A stretch of DNA of 64,000 nucleotides from contig NW_008710049.1 of the NCBI RefSeq assembly GCF_000327385.1, forward strand, positions 5,012,645-5,076,644, in the 5' to 3' direction. Source of the DNA: Lottia gigantea. Lineage: Eukaryota; Mollusca; Gastropoda; Lottiidae. Both the position numbers and the translations under genes were made by a program. Under the pieces are notes generated by a model that saw only the letters and a list, made by a program, of their open reading frames with translations, had not been told where the DNA came from and searched no databases. Positions 10,978 to 25,224 of the stretch are shown here, piece after piece; the first letter of the stretch is position 1; each line of letters opens with the position of its first letter.

Positions 10978-13900
10978 AATTAGACTGAATATTATTAATA
11001 GTAAAAACTTGCCTGTGATAAATTTATACCCAAACATGTTTCTTATATTTAGTTTGTTTGTCCTCTTTATAGACAGTAACTCCAAAATCTGAGTTTATAT
11101 GTCGAGTTGTTCCTGCAATAAATAAACTTAACTTTTTAATTCTGATATTCAATAATTTCACTCTAATTTCACGCTGATTGAAGTTCAGTCGGGCCGCCAT
11201 TATAATTACCTCGCAATCGATTTTAACTTCTATGTTTTTTTTTTATGTTGAACTATTTCTGAACAAGTTCTTTCCGCTAAGAGTGTACATTCTATATTAT
11301 TATATCATTTTAAGATATTTTCACAACCAGCTTAAATGTATACTATCTCTTTACTAAAAAAAATTGAAATTTTTTAACTTGCCGAAAATGAGTCTTTGTT
11401 TGTAAGTGGACTTATCTGATGTCAAACCTATACAACAGAATCCCTCTATAATCTAATACATCTACGAAACTAAGGTAATTATCCATTTAACTAAGTAATT
11501 TGAAACACGCTTAGGAGCGTTACTAAGTTTAACGAATATAATGTAGAGATTCCATTCATTAATCATGACATCTGTTTTGACCAAATTTGAGACTGAATTT
11601 TAAGTCCATTCTAGGAGGTAGTATTCCTTTAAAGAGACACGAATATAAAAATTCCTACTCCTTGATGGAAGTTCGTCGTTTCTCCAATCATATTCATAAC
11701 AGTAGCTTATATTCCCTGGCGATAGTTACTCAGGTTAATTCAAATTTAATATTCCTCGATATGACAACAACATTGGGAATAGTTTTAAATGTTTCTGTGT
11801 TATGATAACAGCAATATTCAATACTTTAATGTCCCTGTTTATAGCCTTTTTAATCCGCCGTTAACTTCTCTATCATTTTAACGATTTACACTGGCATTTA
11901 GTGCTGAAACAATAGTTGATATCCATAACACGCTTATCGCCTTACTGTTCAAGACTCGGAGCAACTTGAAACTTGTCAACCAAATACATACTGGTGTCGT
12001 TAAAGGGTATTCTACAAAATAAGCGTAGAGTGACTAATACAGTTACAGAATAACTCAACCAAAAGCAACAATAAATACACTTTAACAAGTATTGCCTACT
12101 TTAGCTTACCAACTCCAGATACCTGCAAAATTTCGTCCCATTTTAAAGTCCCATTTACGAAAGTCAGAAATTTTTAACTTCAGGTAACCTAGTAATTTTA
12201 ATAATAGTGATTGTTACTAATGAATGTGTCTCGCCAAATGTTAAAAAAGTGTTATAAGTTTCCAGACGTTAATGGCGTTAATGGTTACTCGCTGTGAGAC
12301 AAATCGGTGGAGATATCTTAACGCAGACTTTGTAGTTGACCGTAACGCGTATATTTTGTTTGTCGAATCTTAAACTGAATTGTGTATTATTCTGATATGG
12401 AATACATACATATGATATTACGTTTTATGACCAATGTTACCATACCATTTGTTCCAGTGGTTACACCTTACATAAGAGAGAAAACCTTTGCTCTATATAA
12501 GAGATACATGAGCTGTTCTACAGATAAAAATATGAAATCAAGTAATTTAGATGTTTTGGTATGTCTCTTATTATATGATCAAATGTAGGGATGTCATTGA
12601 CCTCAATACTTTAAATTGTGAAAGGTAGACTCGACAACATTTAAGGAGTCTATGCCAGTTCCTTAAGCGGGTTGCAAAGAATTTGACTAGCTTTTTAATG
12701 TGTATGAGAGCAATAACGGCTTCTATATTTATATCATTCTATTTATTCATAATATGTCTGTGGTTTCTGTAATTATGATATAAACCATATATGACGTCAA
12801 AATCGGAAAAGCTGCTAATGATATCTAATGGCTTTGATGGAATTACAAGAACCAGAATAGATATGGTGCAAATTCATGTCATCATTGTCTCCATATGCAA
12901 GTCTGGTCGGCATCTTTTTCTGCCCCGCCCTACGTCCGTTAAATTTCGGGCTCCATGTGTTCTAATATTGAAGAATCTTCCTCTGGCGTCGGTGATTAAT
13001 GATTACCCTCAAACGTAGATTTTCCACTTCGTTATGCCCCTTCGTTTTAATAATGACCTACAATAATTACGCATTCTGCAAACAGGCAGAGAGGCAATAA
13101 TATATGTATATCCAAAAATTCACATGCCGATACAGATAGGGTTATGTGTAAAGAAGTAGGTAAACAGATATCACAATATAAATGGACGAAATAGGATTAA
13201 TAAAGAATATTGAAATATTGTTGTGACAGTTATCAATATTGATTCTAAGCCAGATGTTCGGGTGATTAAAAACAACCATTGACACTTTTTTAATAAGTGA
13301 ACCTTAGTGGCCAAGGAATTGGAAATCTTTACTATCTTTTGTCGGATTTGAACTTTCTGCACTAAGACGAAGTTATATAAAGGATAAAGCTTTGTTGTGC
13401 ACTCATTAACGTTATAATAATCTTTTTATAGGTTTTATTTAATACCAAATCAGATTACAGATTTAAGTCTTTATTTCCTGTATTAATGTTGACAACAAAC
13501 GACACTCTTCGTTTTGTTTTCGACTAATTACAAAGTACCACTTTCACAACTCATCCGCTATGCTAAGCCTTTTTCTACTTAGGACTTCCTAGCCAGAGGT
13601 AGGTCGGGTAATAACTGCTGAAACAAAGTTACTTGACACACAATCTTCAAATGTCATGTAGGACATTTTATGATCGTTATGGAGAACTCCTTTATAAATA
13701 AAATAAATCTGTTTCTGACATTTTAGTTGGTTTTTAGTGATCTATCTCATGATTTTGAAGTGGCGGGTGTCGAGCGCGAAGCAGACAAAGCTTACTCTTT
13801 TCGAAACACCTGGCGATACTTCTCTTTACTCTGATTTTGCCATACTTTGGACGAAATTTTTGATTGACGGAATTGTTTTGCTTGTATTGTAATTGCATAA

Positions 13901-14270
13901 TAAATAAGATTACAAGTATATAAGTACTTCACAAATATTACCACTAAACGCTACCCCAGACAGACATAAAGCGATTAACGTGATTTTATTTTTCCTTTCA
14001 AGTCTTAATATGTCTGTTTCCCATTTGAATTATTCAGATTAATGTACCTTTTCAATTTTCTTATTTTACAAACCGCAAATTACCATTAACACGTTTATGT
14101 GCCCGAAGCACTAAATATCTAATGAAAAGTCGTTTCATATAAACCTAAGCCCTTTTATGATCTTATATCATGCTTTTATATAAGCGTCTTCTAGAAAAAT
14201 GTCTTCTATCTCTATTACCACTATAAAAAGCTTTCCTCGATCACATTTCTTTGGTTTCTTTGACGTCGGA
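10978..14270. other. intergenic; nothing recognised
   Basis: AT-rich, with no coding exon, RNA gene or clear transposon. A string 'ggtagtattcctttaa' near 11,615 resembles 'ggtagtatacctttaa' near 31,112, suggesting one further dispersed family. Confidence 0.5.
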
Positions 14271-14271
14271 A

Positions 14272-14572
14272 ACATACAAAATACATACACGGTAGCCTTA
14301 CACACAAAACACATACAAAGTACATACAAAGTATTCATAAGAAACATACAAAGTACATCGAAAAAAATACAAAATACATACAAAGTACGTAATCAGAAAC
14401 ATGCAAAATACATACAAAGTACATATCAGAAACATACAAAATACATACAAAGTACATACAAAGTACACATAAGAAACATACAAAGTACACATAAGAAACA
14501 TACAAAGTACATCGAAAAAAAATACAAAATACATACATAGTACATATCAGAAACATACTAAGTACATATAAA
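14272..14572. repeat. 11-bp-based minisatellite with ~150-bp super-repeat
   Basis: Built on acatacaaagt/acatacaaaat units broken by 'ataagaaac', 'atcagaaac' and 'atcgaaaaaaa' linkers. A longer block (aagaaacatacaaagtacat then cgaaaaaaa) recurs about 150 bp apart, at about 14,338 and 14,488. Several frames stay open on both strands as a composition artefact. Confidence 0.85.
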
Positions 14573-14917
14573 CTATATCCAAAATACGAACTAAAATACT
14601 CATTAAGCAATGAGAGGTCTCTTGGGTTATTATTTGATCTTGAAGCTATTACTTTGTATGTTTTAGATTAAGATATTGTTTTGACATTGTCTGACACAGA
14701 GTTGTATGATTTTCTTGGCATTTTATGCATGGATAAGAACATTAAAAATCCTGTTTATGTCTTATTATTACATCGCAAATTAGATAACTCTATGATGTTA
14801 TATATCTACCCTTGACATTACCTGTATGATAAACATGATACGAAAACAGGTTGATAAAAATACTATAAATCTCCGGCGCATCAAAGAACTACTTGAATCC
14901 TGCCAGTTAATCAGGAG
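14573..14917. other. non-repetitive spacer before the assembly gap; nothing recognised
   Basis: Separates the 11-bp minisatellite from the gap. No open frame of note. Confidence 0.5.
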
Positions 14918-15248
14918 NNNNNNNNNNNNNNNNNNNNNNNNNNNNNNNNNNNNNNNNNNNNNNNNNNNNNNNNNNNNNNNNNNNNNNNNNNNNNNNNNNN
15001 NNNNNNNNNNNNNNNNNNNNNNNNNNNNNNNNNNNNNNNNNNNNNNNNNNNNNNNNNNNNNNNNNNNNNNNNNNNNNNNNNNNNNNNNNNNNNNNNNNNN
15101 NNNNNNNNNNNNNNNNNNNNNNNNNNNNNNNNNNNNNNNNNNNNNNNNNNNNNNNNNNNNNNNNNNNNNNNNNNNNNNNNNNNNNNNNNNNNNNNNNNNN
15201 NNNNNNNNNNNNNNNNNNNNNNNNNNNNNNNNNNNNNNNNNNNNNNNN
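14918..15248. other. assembly gap (331 N)
   Basis: A run of N at the left edge of the 48-bp satellite. The array start and true copy number are therefore unknown. Frames reported across it are meaningless. Confidence 0.99.
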
Positions 15249-18200
15249 ACTATATAGAATAATGACAAATTGTTCAATTTCCCTCTAAAGGTTTAAACTA
15301 TATAGAATAATGACAAATTGTTCAATTTCTCTCTAAAGGTTAAAACTATATAGAATAATGACAAATTATTCAATTCTCTCTTAGACTATATAGAATAATG
15401 ACAAATTGTTCAATTCTCTCCAAAGATTTAGACTATATAGAAGAATGATAAATTGTTTAAATTCTCTCTAAAGATTTAGACTATATAGAATAATGACAAA
15501 TTGTTCAATTTCTCTCTAAAGGTTAAAACTATATAGAAGAATGACAAATTGTTCAATTTCTCTTTAAAGGTTTAGACTATATAGAATAATGACAAATTGT
15601 TCAATTCCTCTCTAAAGGTTTGGACTATATAGAAGAATGACAAATTGTTCAATTCTCTCTTAGAATATATAGAATAATGACAAATTGTTTAATTTCTCTC
15701 TAAAGGTTTAGACTATATAGAATAATGACAAATTATTCAATTCTCTCTAAAGATTTAAACTATATAGAATAATGACAAATTGTTTAATTTCTCTCTAAAG
15801 GTTTAGACTATATAGAATAATTACAAATTATTCAGTTCTCTCTAAAGGTTTAAACTATATAGAATAATGACAAATTGTTTAATTTCTCTCTAAAGGTTTA
15901 GACTATATAGAATAATGACAAATTATTCAATTCTCTCTAAAGATATAAACTATATAGAATAATGACAAATTGTTTAATTTCTCTCTAAATGTTAAGACTA
16001 TATAGAATAATGACAAATTATTCAATTTCTCTCTAAAGGTTTAAACTATATAGAATAATGACAAATTGTTTAAATTATCTCTAAATGTTTAGACTATATA
16101 GAATAATGACAAATTGTTCAATTCTCTCTTAGACTATATAGAATAATGACAATTGGTTTAATTTCTCTCTAAAGGTTTAAACTATATAGAATAATGACAA
16201 ATTATTCAATTCTCTCTAAAGGTATAGACTATATAAAATAATGACAAATTGTTCAATTCTCTCTAAAGATTTAGACTATATAGAATAATGGCAAATTGTT
16301 CAAATCTCTCTATAGGTTAAGACTATATATAATAATTACAAATTGTTCAATTTCTCTCTAAAGTCTTAGACTATATAGAATAATGACAAATTGTTCAATT
16401 TCTCTCTAAAGGTTTAGACTAAATAGAATAATGACAAATTGTTCAATTTCTCTCTAAAGTTTTAGACTATGTAGAATAATGACAAATAGTTCACTTTCTC
16501 TCTAAAGGTTTAAACTATATAGAATAATGACAAATTGTTTAATTTCTCTCTAAAGGTTTGGACTATAGAGAATAATGACAAATTGTTTAATTTCTCTCTA
16601 AATGTTTGGACTATATAGAATAATGACAAATTGTTCAATTTCTCTCTAAAGGTTAAGACTATATAGAATAATGACAAATCAAATTGTTCAATTTCTCTCT
16701 AAAGGTTTAGTCTAAATAGAATAATGACAAATTGTTCAATTTCTCTCTAAAGGTTTAAACTATATAGAATAATGACAAATTGTTTAATTTCTCTCTAAAG
16801 GTTTAGACTATATAGAATAATGACAAATTGTTCAAATTCTCTCTAAAGGTTTAGACTATATAGAATAATGACAAATTGTTCAATTTCTCTCTAAAGGTTT
16901 AGACTATATAGAATAATGACAAATTGTTCAATTTCTCTCTAAAGGTTTAAACTATATAGAATAATCACAAATTGTTTAATTTCTCTCTAAAGGTTTATAC
17001 TATATAGAATAATGACAAATTGTTCAAATTCTCTCTAAAGGTTTAGACTATATACAATAATGACAAATTGTTCAATTTCTCTCTAAAGGTTAAGACTATA
17101 TAGAATAATGACAAATTATTCAATTCTCTCTTAGACTATATAGAATAATGACAAATTGTTCAATTTATCTCTAAAGATTTAGACTATATAGAAGAATGAC
17201 AAATTGTTCAAATTCTCTCTAAAGATTTAGATTATATAGAAGAATGACAAATTGTTCAATTTCTCTTTAAAGGTTTAGACTATATAGAATAATGACAAAT
17301 TATTCAATTCCTCTCTAAAGGTTTAAACTATATAGAATAATGACAAATTGTTCAATTCCTCTCTAAAGGTTTGGACTATATAGAAGAATGACAAATTGTT
17401 CAATTCTCTCTTAGAATATATAGAATAATAGCCAATTGTTCAATTTCTCTCTAAAGTTTTAAACTATATAGAATAATGACAAATTATTCAATTCTCTCTA
17501 AAGATTTAAACTATATAGAATAATGACAAATTGTTTAATTTCTCTCTAAAGGTTTAGGCTATATAGAATAATGACAAATTATTCAGTTCTCTCTAAAGGT
17601 TTAAACTATATAGTATAATGACAAATTGTTTAATTTCTCTCTAAAGGTTTAGACTATATAGAATAATGACAAATTATTCAATTCTCTCTAAAGATTTAAA
17701 CTATATAGAATAATGACAAATTGTTTAATTTCTCTCTAAAGGTTAAGACTATATAGAATAATGACAAATTATCTAATTTCTCTCTAAAGATTTAGACTAT
17801 ATAGAATAATGACAAATTATTCAATTCTCTCTAAAGATTTAAACTATATAGAATAATGTCAAATTGTTTAATTTCTCTCTAAAGGTTAAGACTATATAGA
17901 ATAATGACAAATTGTTCAATTCCTCTCTAAAGGTTTGGACTATATAGAAGAATGACAAATTGTTCAATTCTCTCTTAGACTATATAGAATAATGACAAAT
18001 TGTTTAATTTCTCTCTAAAGGTTTAAACTATATAGAATAATGACAAATTATTCAATTCTCTCTAAAGGTATAGACTATATAGAATAATGACAAATTGTTC
18101 AATTCTCTCTTAAGATTTAGACTATATAGAATAATGACAAATTGTTTAATTTCTTTCTCAAGGTTTAGACTATATAGAATAATGACAAATTGTTCAAATT

Positions 18201-21200
18201 CTCTCTAAAGATTTAGACTATATAGAAGAATGACAAATTGTTCAATTTCTCTTTAAAGGTTTAAACTATATAGAATAATGACAAATTGTTTAATTTCTCT
18301 CTAAAGGTTTAGACTATATAGAATAATGACAAATTGTTCAATTTCTCTCTAAAGGTTTGGACTATATAGAATAAAGATAAATTGTTCAATTTCTCTTTAA
18401 AGGTTTAGACTATATAGAATAATGACAAATTATTCAATTTCTCTCTAAATGTTTAGACTATATAGAATAATGACAAATTGTTCAATTTCTCTCTAAAGGT
18501 TTAGACTATATAGAATAATGACAAATTGTTCAAATTTCTCTCTCAAGGTCTAGACTATATAGAATAATGACAAATTGTTTAATTTCTCTCTAAAGGTTTA
18601 AACTATATAGAATTATGACAAATTGTTCAATTCCTCTCCAAAGGTTTAAACTATATAGAATTATGACAAATTGTTCAATTCTCTCTTAGACTATATAGAA
18701 TAATGAAAAATTGTTCAATTTTCTCTAAAGATTTAGACTATATAGAATAATGACAAATTGTTTAATTTCTTTCTCAAGGTTTAGACTATATAGAATAATG
18801 ACAAATTGTTCAAATTCTCTCTAAAGATTTAGACTATATAGAAGAATGACAAATTGTTCAATTTCTCTCTAAAGGTTTAAACTTTATAGAATAATGACAA
18901 AATGTTCAATTTCTCTCTAAAGGTTTAAACTATATAGAATAATGACAAATTGTTTAATTTCTCTCTAAAGGTTTAGACTATATAGAATAATGACAAATTG
19001 TTCAATTTCTGTCTAAAGGTTTGGACTATATAGAATAAAGACAAATTGTTCAATTTCTCTTTAAAGGTTTAGACTATATAGAATAATGACAAGTTATTCA
19101 ATTTCTCTCTAAATGTTTAGACTATATAGAATAATGACAAATTGTTTAATTTCTCTCTAAAGGTTTAGACTATATAGAATAATGACAAATTTTTCAAATT
19201 TCTCTCTCAAGGTCTAGACTATATAGAATAATGACAAATTGTTTAATTTCTCTCTAAAGGTTTAAACTATATAGAATAATGACAAATTGTTCAATTCCTC
19301 TCCAAAGGTTTAAACTATATAGAATTATGACAAATTGTTCAATTCTCTCTTAGACTATATAGAATAATGACAAATTGTTCAATTTCTCTCTAAAGGTTTA
19401 GACTATATAGAATAATGACAAATTGTTTGATTTCTCTCTAAAGGTTTAGACTATATAAAATAATGACAAATTGTTCAAATTCTCTCTAAAGATTTAGACT
19501 ATATAGAAGAATGACAAATTGTTCAATTTGTCTCTAAAGGTTTAAACTTTATAGAATAATGACAAAATGTTCAATTTCTCTCTAAAGGTTTAAACTATAT
19601 AGAATAATGACAAATTGTTTAATTTCTCTCTAAAGGTTTAGACTATATAGAATAATGACAAATTGTTCAATTTCTGTCTAAAGGTTTGGACGATATAGAA
19701 TAAAGACAAATTGTTCAATTTCTCTTTAAAGGTTTAGACTATATAGAATAATGACAAGTTATTCAATTTCTCTCTAAATGTTTAGACTATATATAATAAT
19801 GACAAATTGTTTAATTTCTCTCTAAAGGTTTAGACTATATAGAATAATGACAAATTTTTCAAATTTCTCTCTCAAGGTCTAGACTATATAGAATAATGAC
19901 AAATTGTTTAATTTCTCTCTAAAGGTTTAAACTATATAGAATAATGACAAATTGTTCAATTCCTCTCCAAAGGTTTAAACTATATAGAATCATGACAAAT
20001 TGTTCAATTATCTCTTAGACTATATAGAATAATGACAAATTGTTCAATTTCTCTCTAAAGTTTTGAACTATATAGAATAATGACAAATTGTTCAATTTCA
20101 TATAGAATAATGACAAATTGTTCAATTCCTCTCTAAATGTTTAGACTATATAGAATAATGACAAATTGTTCAATTTCTCTCTAAAGGTTTAGACTATATA
20201 GAATAATGACAAATTGTTCAAATTTCTCTCTCAAGGTCTAGACTATATAGAATAATGACAAATTATTCAATTTCTCTCTAAAGGTTTAGACTATATAGAA
20301 TAATGACAAATTGTTCAATTTATCTCTAAAGGTTTCGACTATATAGAATAATGACAAATTGTTCAATTTCTCTCTAAATGTTTGGACTATATAGAATAAT
20401 AGCCAATTTTTCAATTTCTCTCTATAGGTTGAGACTATATATAATAATGACAAATTGTTCAATTCCTCTCTAAAGATTAAGACTATATAGAATAATGACA
20501 AATTGTTCAATTCTCTCTAAAGGTTAAAACTATATAGAATAATGACAAATTATTCAATTTCTCTCTAAAGGTTTAGACTATATAGAATAACGACAAATTG
20601 TTCAATTTATCTCTAAAGGTTTCGACTATATAGAATAATGACAAATTGTTCAATTTCTCTCTAAATGTTTGGACTATATAGAATAATAGCCAATTGTTCA
20701 ATTTCTCTCTATAGGTTAAGACTATATATAATAATGACAAATTGTTCAATTCCTCTCTAAAGATTAAGACTATATAGAATAATGACAAATTGTTCAATTC
20801 TCTCTAAAGGTTAAGACTATATAGAATAATGACAAATTATTCAATTCTCTCTAAAGGTTAAGACTATATAGAATAATGGCAAATTGTTCAATTTCTCTGT
20901 AAAGTTTTGAAATATATAGAATAATGACAAATTGTTGAATTTCTCTCTAAAGGTTTAGACTATATAGAATAATGACAAATTGTTTAATTTCTCTCTAAAG
21001 GTTTAGACTATATAAAATAATGACAAATTATTCAATTTCTCTCTGAAGGTTTAGACTATATAGAATAATGACAAATTATTCAATTCTCTCTAAAGATTTA
21101 GACTATATAGAAGAATGACAAATTGTTCAATTTCTCTCTAAAGGTTTAGACTATATAGAATAATGACAAATTGTTCAAATTCTCTCTCAAGGTCTAGACT

Positions 21201-21490
21201 ATATAGAATAACGACAAATTGTTCAATTTCTCTCTAAAGGTTTGAACTATATAGAATAATGATAAATTGTTCAATTCTCTTCAAAGGTTTAGACTATATA
21301 GAATAATGACAAATTGTTCAAATTCTCTCTAAAGATTTAGACTATATAGAATAATGACAAATTATTCAATTTCTCTCTAAAGTTATAGACTATATAGAAT
21401 AATGATAAATTGTTCAATTTCTCTCTAAATGTTTAGACTATATAGAATAATGACAAATTATTCAATTCTCTCTAAAGGTTTACACTTTAT
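15249..21490. repeat. 48-bp satellite array (~130 copies) with higher-order repeats
   Basis: The monomer runs from 'actatatagaataatgac' through 'aaattgttcaatttctctct' to 'aaaggtttag', about 48 bp, with a shorter variant joining 'ctctctta' directly to 'gactatatag'. Variants at fixed positions (gttca/attca/gttta; aataat/aagaat) form larger periods: about 664-665 bp (markers at 18,544, 19,208 and 19,873) and 287 bp (six monomers, 20,286-20,510 against 20,573-20,797). Each monomer has a dyad AAATTG-TT-CAATTT. Because 48 is 16 codons, the minus strand stays open for up to 74 codons (NNLSLFYIV...), which I read as an artefact. Confidence 0.97.
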
Positions 21491-23790
21491 AATATAGAAT
21501 AAATGACTATGCACAAGTATTTGATATTGATACCAAATGTCTATATATTGAAATAATCGCTCAACGCCAAACTTTTTAAGTGATTGAAAATGCTTTTTCC
21601 ATAAGTATCTTTAGACCAAGAAACAGAATTTAAAAAAAAGAGGCTGTTGTCAAATGTTTTGATATGTGTGTTATAAGCTAATGGACAGAAATAGCCTGTT
21701 ATGTTATCGATAGTAACATATTTACGGATTCATTCTGGCTTGTTGTCAACATAACAATATAAGGTTTCAAAAACTAGCAGAGATTTAAAAAGTTTTCAAA
21801 CAAAGGAATCTGTGACAGAGACCAAAGCAGGGACGTTTTGTCTTCGTCGAGGGTATAAGATTAACATGTACATGGGGAATGGACATTCAAGGATGTAATA
21901 TTTGTAATGAAGAGTAATAATAATGCTAAGGATGAAAAGATTACTCAAAATTATCAAACACATATACGGCGGTTTAGTTTAGTTTAAATATTTTACTTAT
22001 GAATTACTTAGAAATTATATTTTGCGTTCTCGTAGCCGTTCAATGACCTCAGTTGGCCCACTCAACCCACGTATTATCCTGAGGCCACTGGAGTCTCTGT
22101 TTCGAACCATGGATTATTGACTAGATATGATTGTATGATGCCATCATCGATAAGAAATAAGTCTTATTTCAGACTGAAAGACTTATCCCGGTCATAACTA
22201 CATTAAAGCATAGGAGGCAAATCCCTTATGCCGACTTTGACAAAAATTTTAAACAAAAAATCAAATATCAAAATAATATCCGCCAAAATATATTGTTTAT
22301 TTGATGTCTACGGTAAAAGGTAGCAGCGGAGTTACTTGGTATCAATGGGGGAAAGGGCCAAGTAGTGCTACGGATATGGCTCAGGTTTTTTTTGTTTTAT
22401 TTTGTAACATGTGATCAAGAGTTACTGTGGAATGTTAGCTTCGTTCCAAAATAACATTTATAATGGATTCTGTATCCAGGGCACCTGTCTATAACGATGT
22501 TTAAATAATAACATACAGGTTCTGTAGAACTGTGAAGTGTAAACATGGATTTCACACATTTAAAAGAAGTATGTTAAGCCAATAAACAATATAGATTCAC
22601 AAACATTATTAAGATGTAGTAACCGTTAAGATAATAATAAGATTCCTCAATATTATTGATTAAAGGTAGCCATCTTTCTAATTCTGAAGGGCGTCATTCT
22701 CCTTGGCGTAGTAGCACTGAAGGCACTGAGAGTGTCTGGTCTGTTGGCTATTTTAAGCTAAAAAAAAACAAGTGTTTATAGAACATGACTCATATCGCAA
22801 GATTTCCAATTAACACTAAATTTCAAGATAAAAACCTGGTAATTCAGGAAGAATATTTAATTTCAGCTTGAAATATAGGTGTAGAAAAGTAGGATATAGA
22901 ACGCCATTCATTTAGTTTCGTTTCATAAGTCGTTATCGAGTCAGATAACAAAAGGCCTGTATCCTTTTTACGACGGTCAATTAGCTACTTTCTTTCAGAA
23001 AAACATAAAACAGTTAACAGCATAGATGTTAATGAACTATATCAATAATGGTTTTATTATAGAAAACCCACTTAAAGGGATATTGTCATCTAATGTATTG
23101 CTTTTATAACTATCATAGAACTGAATACTACGCACCCTTTGACATATTTTCTACGAGTAAAGTTGGATACGTAAGTAACAACTGTATTTATTTTCATCAT
23201 TGCAATATTCCAGAATTATCAACATCGTTTAAACATTTAGAGTTGAACTGTGCATTCATATGACCAACAAATATGTTCCTTAAATTAGTCAATCAAACCT
23301 ATATAAAAAGATACCGGCCACTTATTCAGAACAACTTTGGGAATTTAGCTACCATTATCAAGCCAAATATGACAAAAATAATCATATCATCGCACGATTA
23401 GATAACGCAAATAGGCATTGTATAGACATTTGACAATTTGGCTGGTTTAGCTGTTTTAGTCTTCGAGACAATGACGAACTTCAAACATCGTCTATCAGAT
23501 AATACGCCGGGAAATTAGAAGAAAACATCTCTTAAATCACAAGACTTCCTACATATGTTTTGATAAATATGTTTTAATGGCAGAACATTAATTTAACATC
23601 AATTTGTTATCACTGTGAAAAATCAATTCTGTGGTCAAAATTCAATAAATATTCTTTATAAACCATATTATTATTTACATTATTGAAAACAACCACAGCA
23701 CCCACTCGTCTGTGACACATTATTTTCTTTTATTTGACATGTATACCGTATATCTTGGTGGAACCACAGAGAGAGTAGTGAAAAGAAAAA
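21491..23790. other. intergenic; nothing recognised
   Basis: AT-rich, no gene. A tRNA-B-box-like string (GGTTCGAAAC) near 22,112 on the minus strand lacks an A-box or a cloverleaf. 'ttaaagggatattgtca' at 23,075 resembles the TTAA-AGGGA ends of the MITEs but has no partner. Confidence 0.5.
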
Positions 23791-23794
23791 TGAA

Positions 23795-24145
23795 ATGAAT
23801 GGAGTTTTACGTCCTACTTTTCTGCACCATGTGGACTAATGAAGACGGGCAACGCAATGCAGGTTGCGATGAGGGAAATTTTGCCAGGACAGCGGCATTA
23901 GCCTGCTCTTTTTCGATAACCATCTGTCGAGGGATCTTTAACGTGCACAGCCTGTAGCACACGGGCCCTGGGTTTATTGTCCCATCCGAACGACCAGACG
24001 CTTTTTCCATGTCAGCCCCTCTTACCTGCATCACTGACCTGGGGAAACCGGGTTGAAAAATCCGAAGGTATTATCTCGACCTATGCCGGGATTGAACCCT
24101 GGACCTTCAGGTTAGCGAGCAAGCGTCTAACTCACTAGATATATA
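23795..24145 (-). mobile_element. tRNA-derived SINE with conserved core
   Basis: Reading the minus strand from about 24,140, 'tagtgagttagacgc' fits an A-box and GGTTCAATCCC (about 24,090) is a perfect B-box, in tRNA-like spacing. A central part contains 'gtgcacgttaaagatccc' (about 23,935-23,952), a string I recognise as widespread in marine-invertebrate SINEs. The tail ends in an A/T-rich stretch near 23,795. About 340 bp, noncoding. The family name is not assigned. Confidence 0.7.
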
Positions 24146-24170
24146 GTATATAGGGGTATATAGTCACCCC

Positions 24171-24410
24171 TGTCTGTGGTTTCTTGATGGATTTTGACGA
24201 AACTTGCTGTGAGTGTTTGTAATCTCCCAAAGATGAGCCCTATTGAAAATCAAACAAAACAAGTTATTACACTTGTTCTTGGGCTGGTTTCTTGACAGAT
24301 TTTGACGAAACTTGAGTGAGTGATAGAATGAACCCTAATGAAAATCAGAAAAATTGAAAGATTGAATATAAGTTATTGCCCTTGTTCTGGAAAACACTCA
24401 AGAATGGTTC
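24171..24410. repeat. two tandem copies of a ~112-bp repeat
   Basis: 'ggtttcttgatggattttgacgaaacttg'-type sequence starts near 24,178 and again near 24,290 ('ttgacagattttgacgaaac'). Both are followed by 'ccctaNtgaaaatca' and 'aagttatt' with 'cttgttct'. Immediately beside the SINE. Confidence 0.7.
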
Positions 24411-25224
24411 TATCTTTGAGGGAGAATTGAATTTGTCTTGATACTGAGTATCCCTAACTTAGTGAACGGGCCAATCTGTTTTGCACCAAACATTTCCATG
24501 ATACATAACTAGGGTTTGTTTTCTATGAGGCAAAAATCAGTTCATGCCTTTCATCGCAACGCTTTCAGTAGATTTCAAACGGTAACCACCTTAATTGTAG
24601 ACATAAAATAATCAATATATTTAGCGGATTTCATATTTATAGTTTCAATTTGCCTAATTCGCTTGATGTAGACACGGCCCGGGTGTATAGTCCTAATGTA
24701 TCTCTTTCTAAGTTAATGACTTGCTTATTACTGAAATTAAACCCATTTGATGATGTTGGCTTATTACCCTGTTAGACACAGAAACATAATGTCTGATTTC
24801 ATTCTTACTTCATTCGTAGAGTTTGTAAATCAACGAGCGTGTGAAATTGATCTATCGCCAACAGTGTAATCAGAATCAGTTTCGTGCTGGTTCCCATGCC
24901 GAATCACCTATAACATCATTGTCCGAAACTATGAACATGATTTTTACTGCAAAATCAAATTTAGAAGAATTGAGAAGGAAAGTTGGGTCTGCAATCCAAG
25001 TTAGTTATACTATGGCGACACTTTGCAGCGAATATCACAATAAATTACCAAACATAATAGTATGAGTTTTATTGTACACCTGATTTTCAATTGATCATGA
25101 CAATGTAAATTGTCAGATCGTCTTGTATGAAAACAAAAACATGTAATATACTTAATATGTAATATGATCAGAGTTAGGATTTTCAGAAATTCTTTCGGGC
25201 TTTAGATCTCTTTTTAACCATGAA
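24411..25224. other. spacer between repeats; no supported gene
   Basis: Contains one protein-like open stretch (24,841-25,065, plus strand) that starts at GTG, has an in-frame stop just upstream and no matching acceptor. I do not call it a gene. Confidence 0.5.

Noticed and set aside
20286-20797. Repeated 74-codon minus-strand frames (NNLSLFYIV units)
   Set aside because: They arise because the 48-bp satellite monomer is a multiple of three and lacks stops in that frame.
24085-24140. tRNA gene from perfect B-box
   Set aside because: It continues into a long SINE body and lacks a complete cloverleaf; better explained as a SINE head.
24841-25065. Protein-like plus-strand stretch containing LEELRRKVGSAIQVSY
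   Set aside because: It starts at GTG with a stop just upstream, and the nearby acceptor-like tag joins a different frame. Not enough to call an exon.
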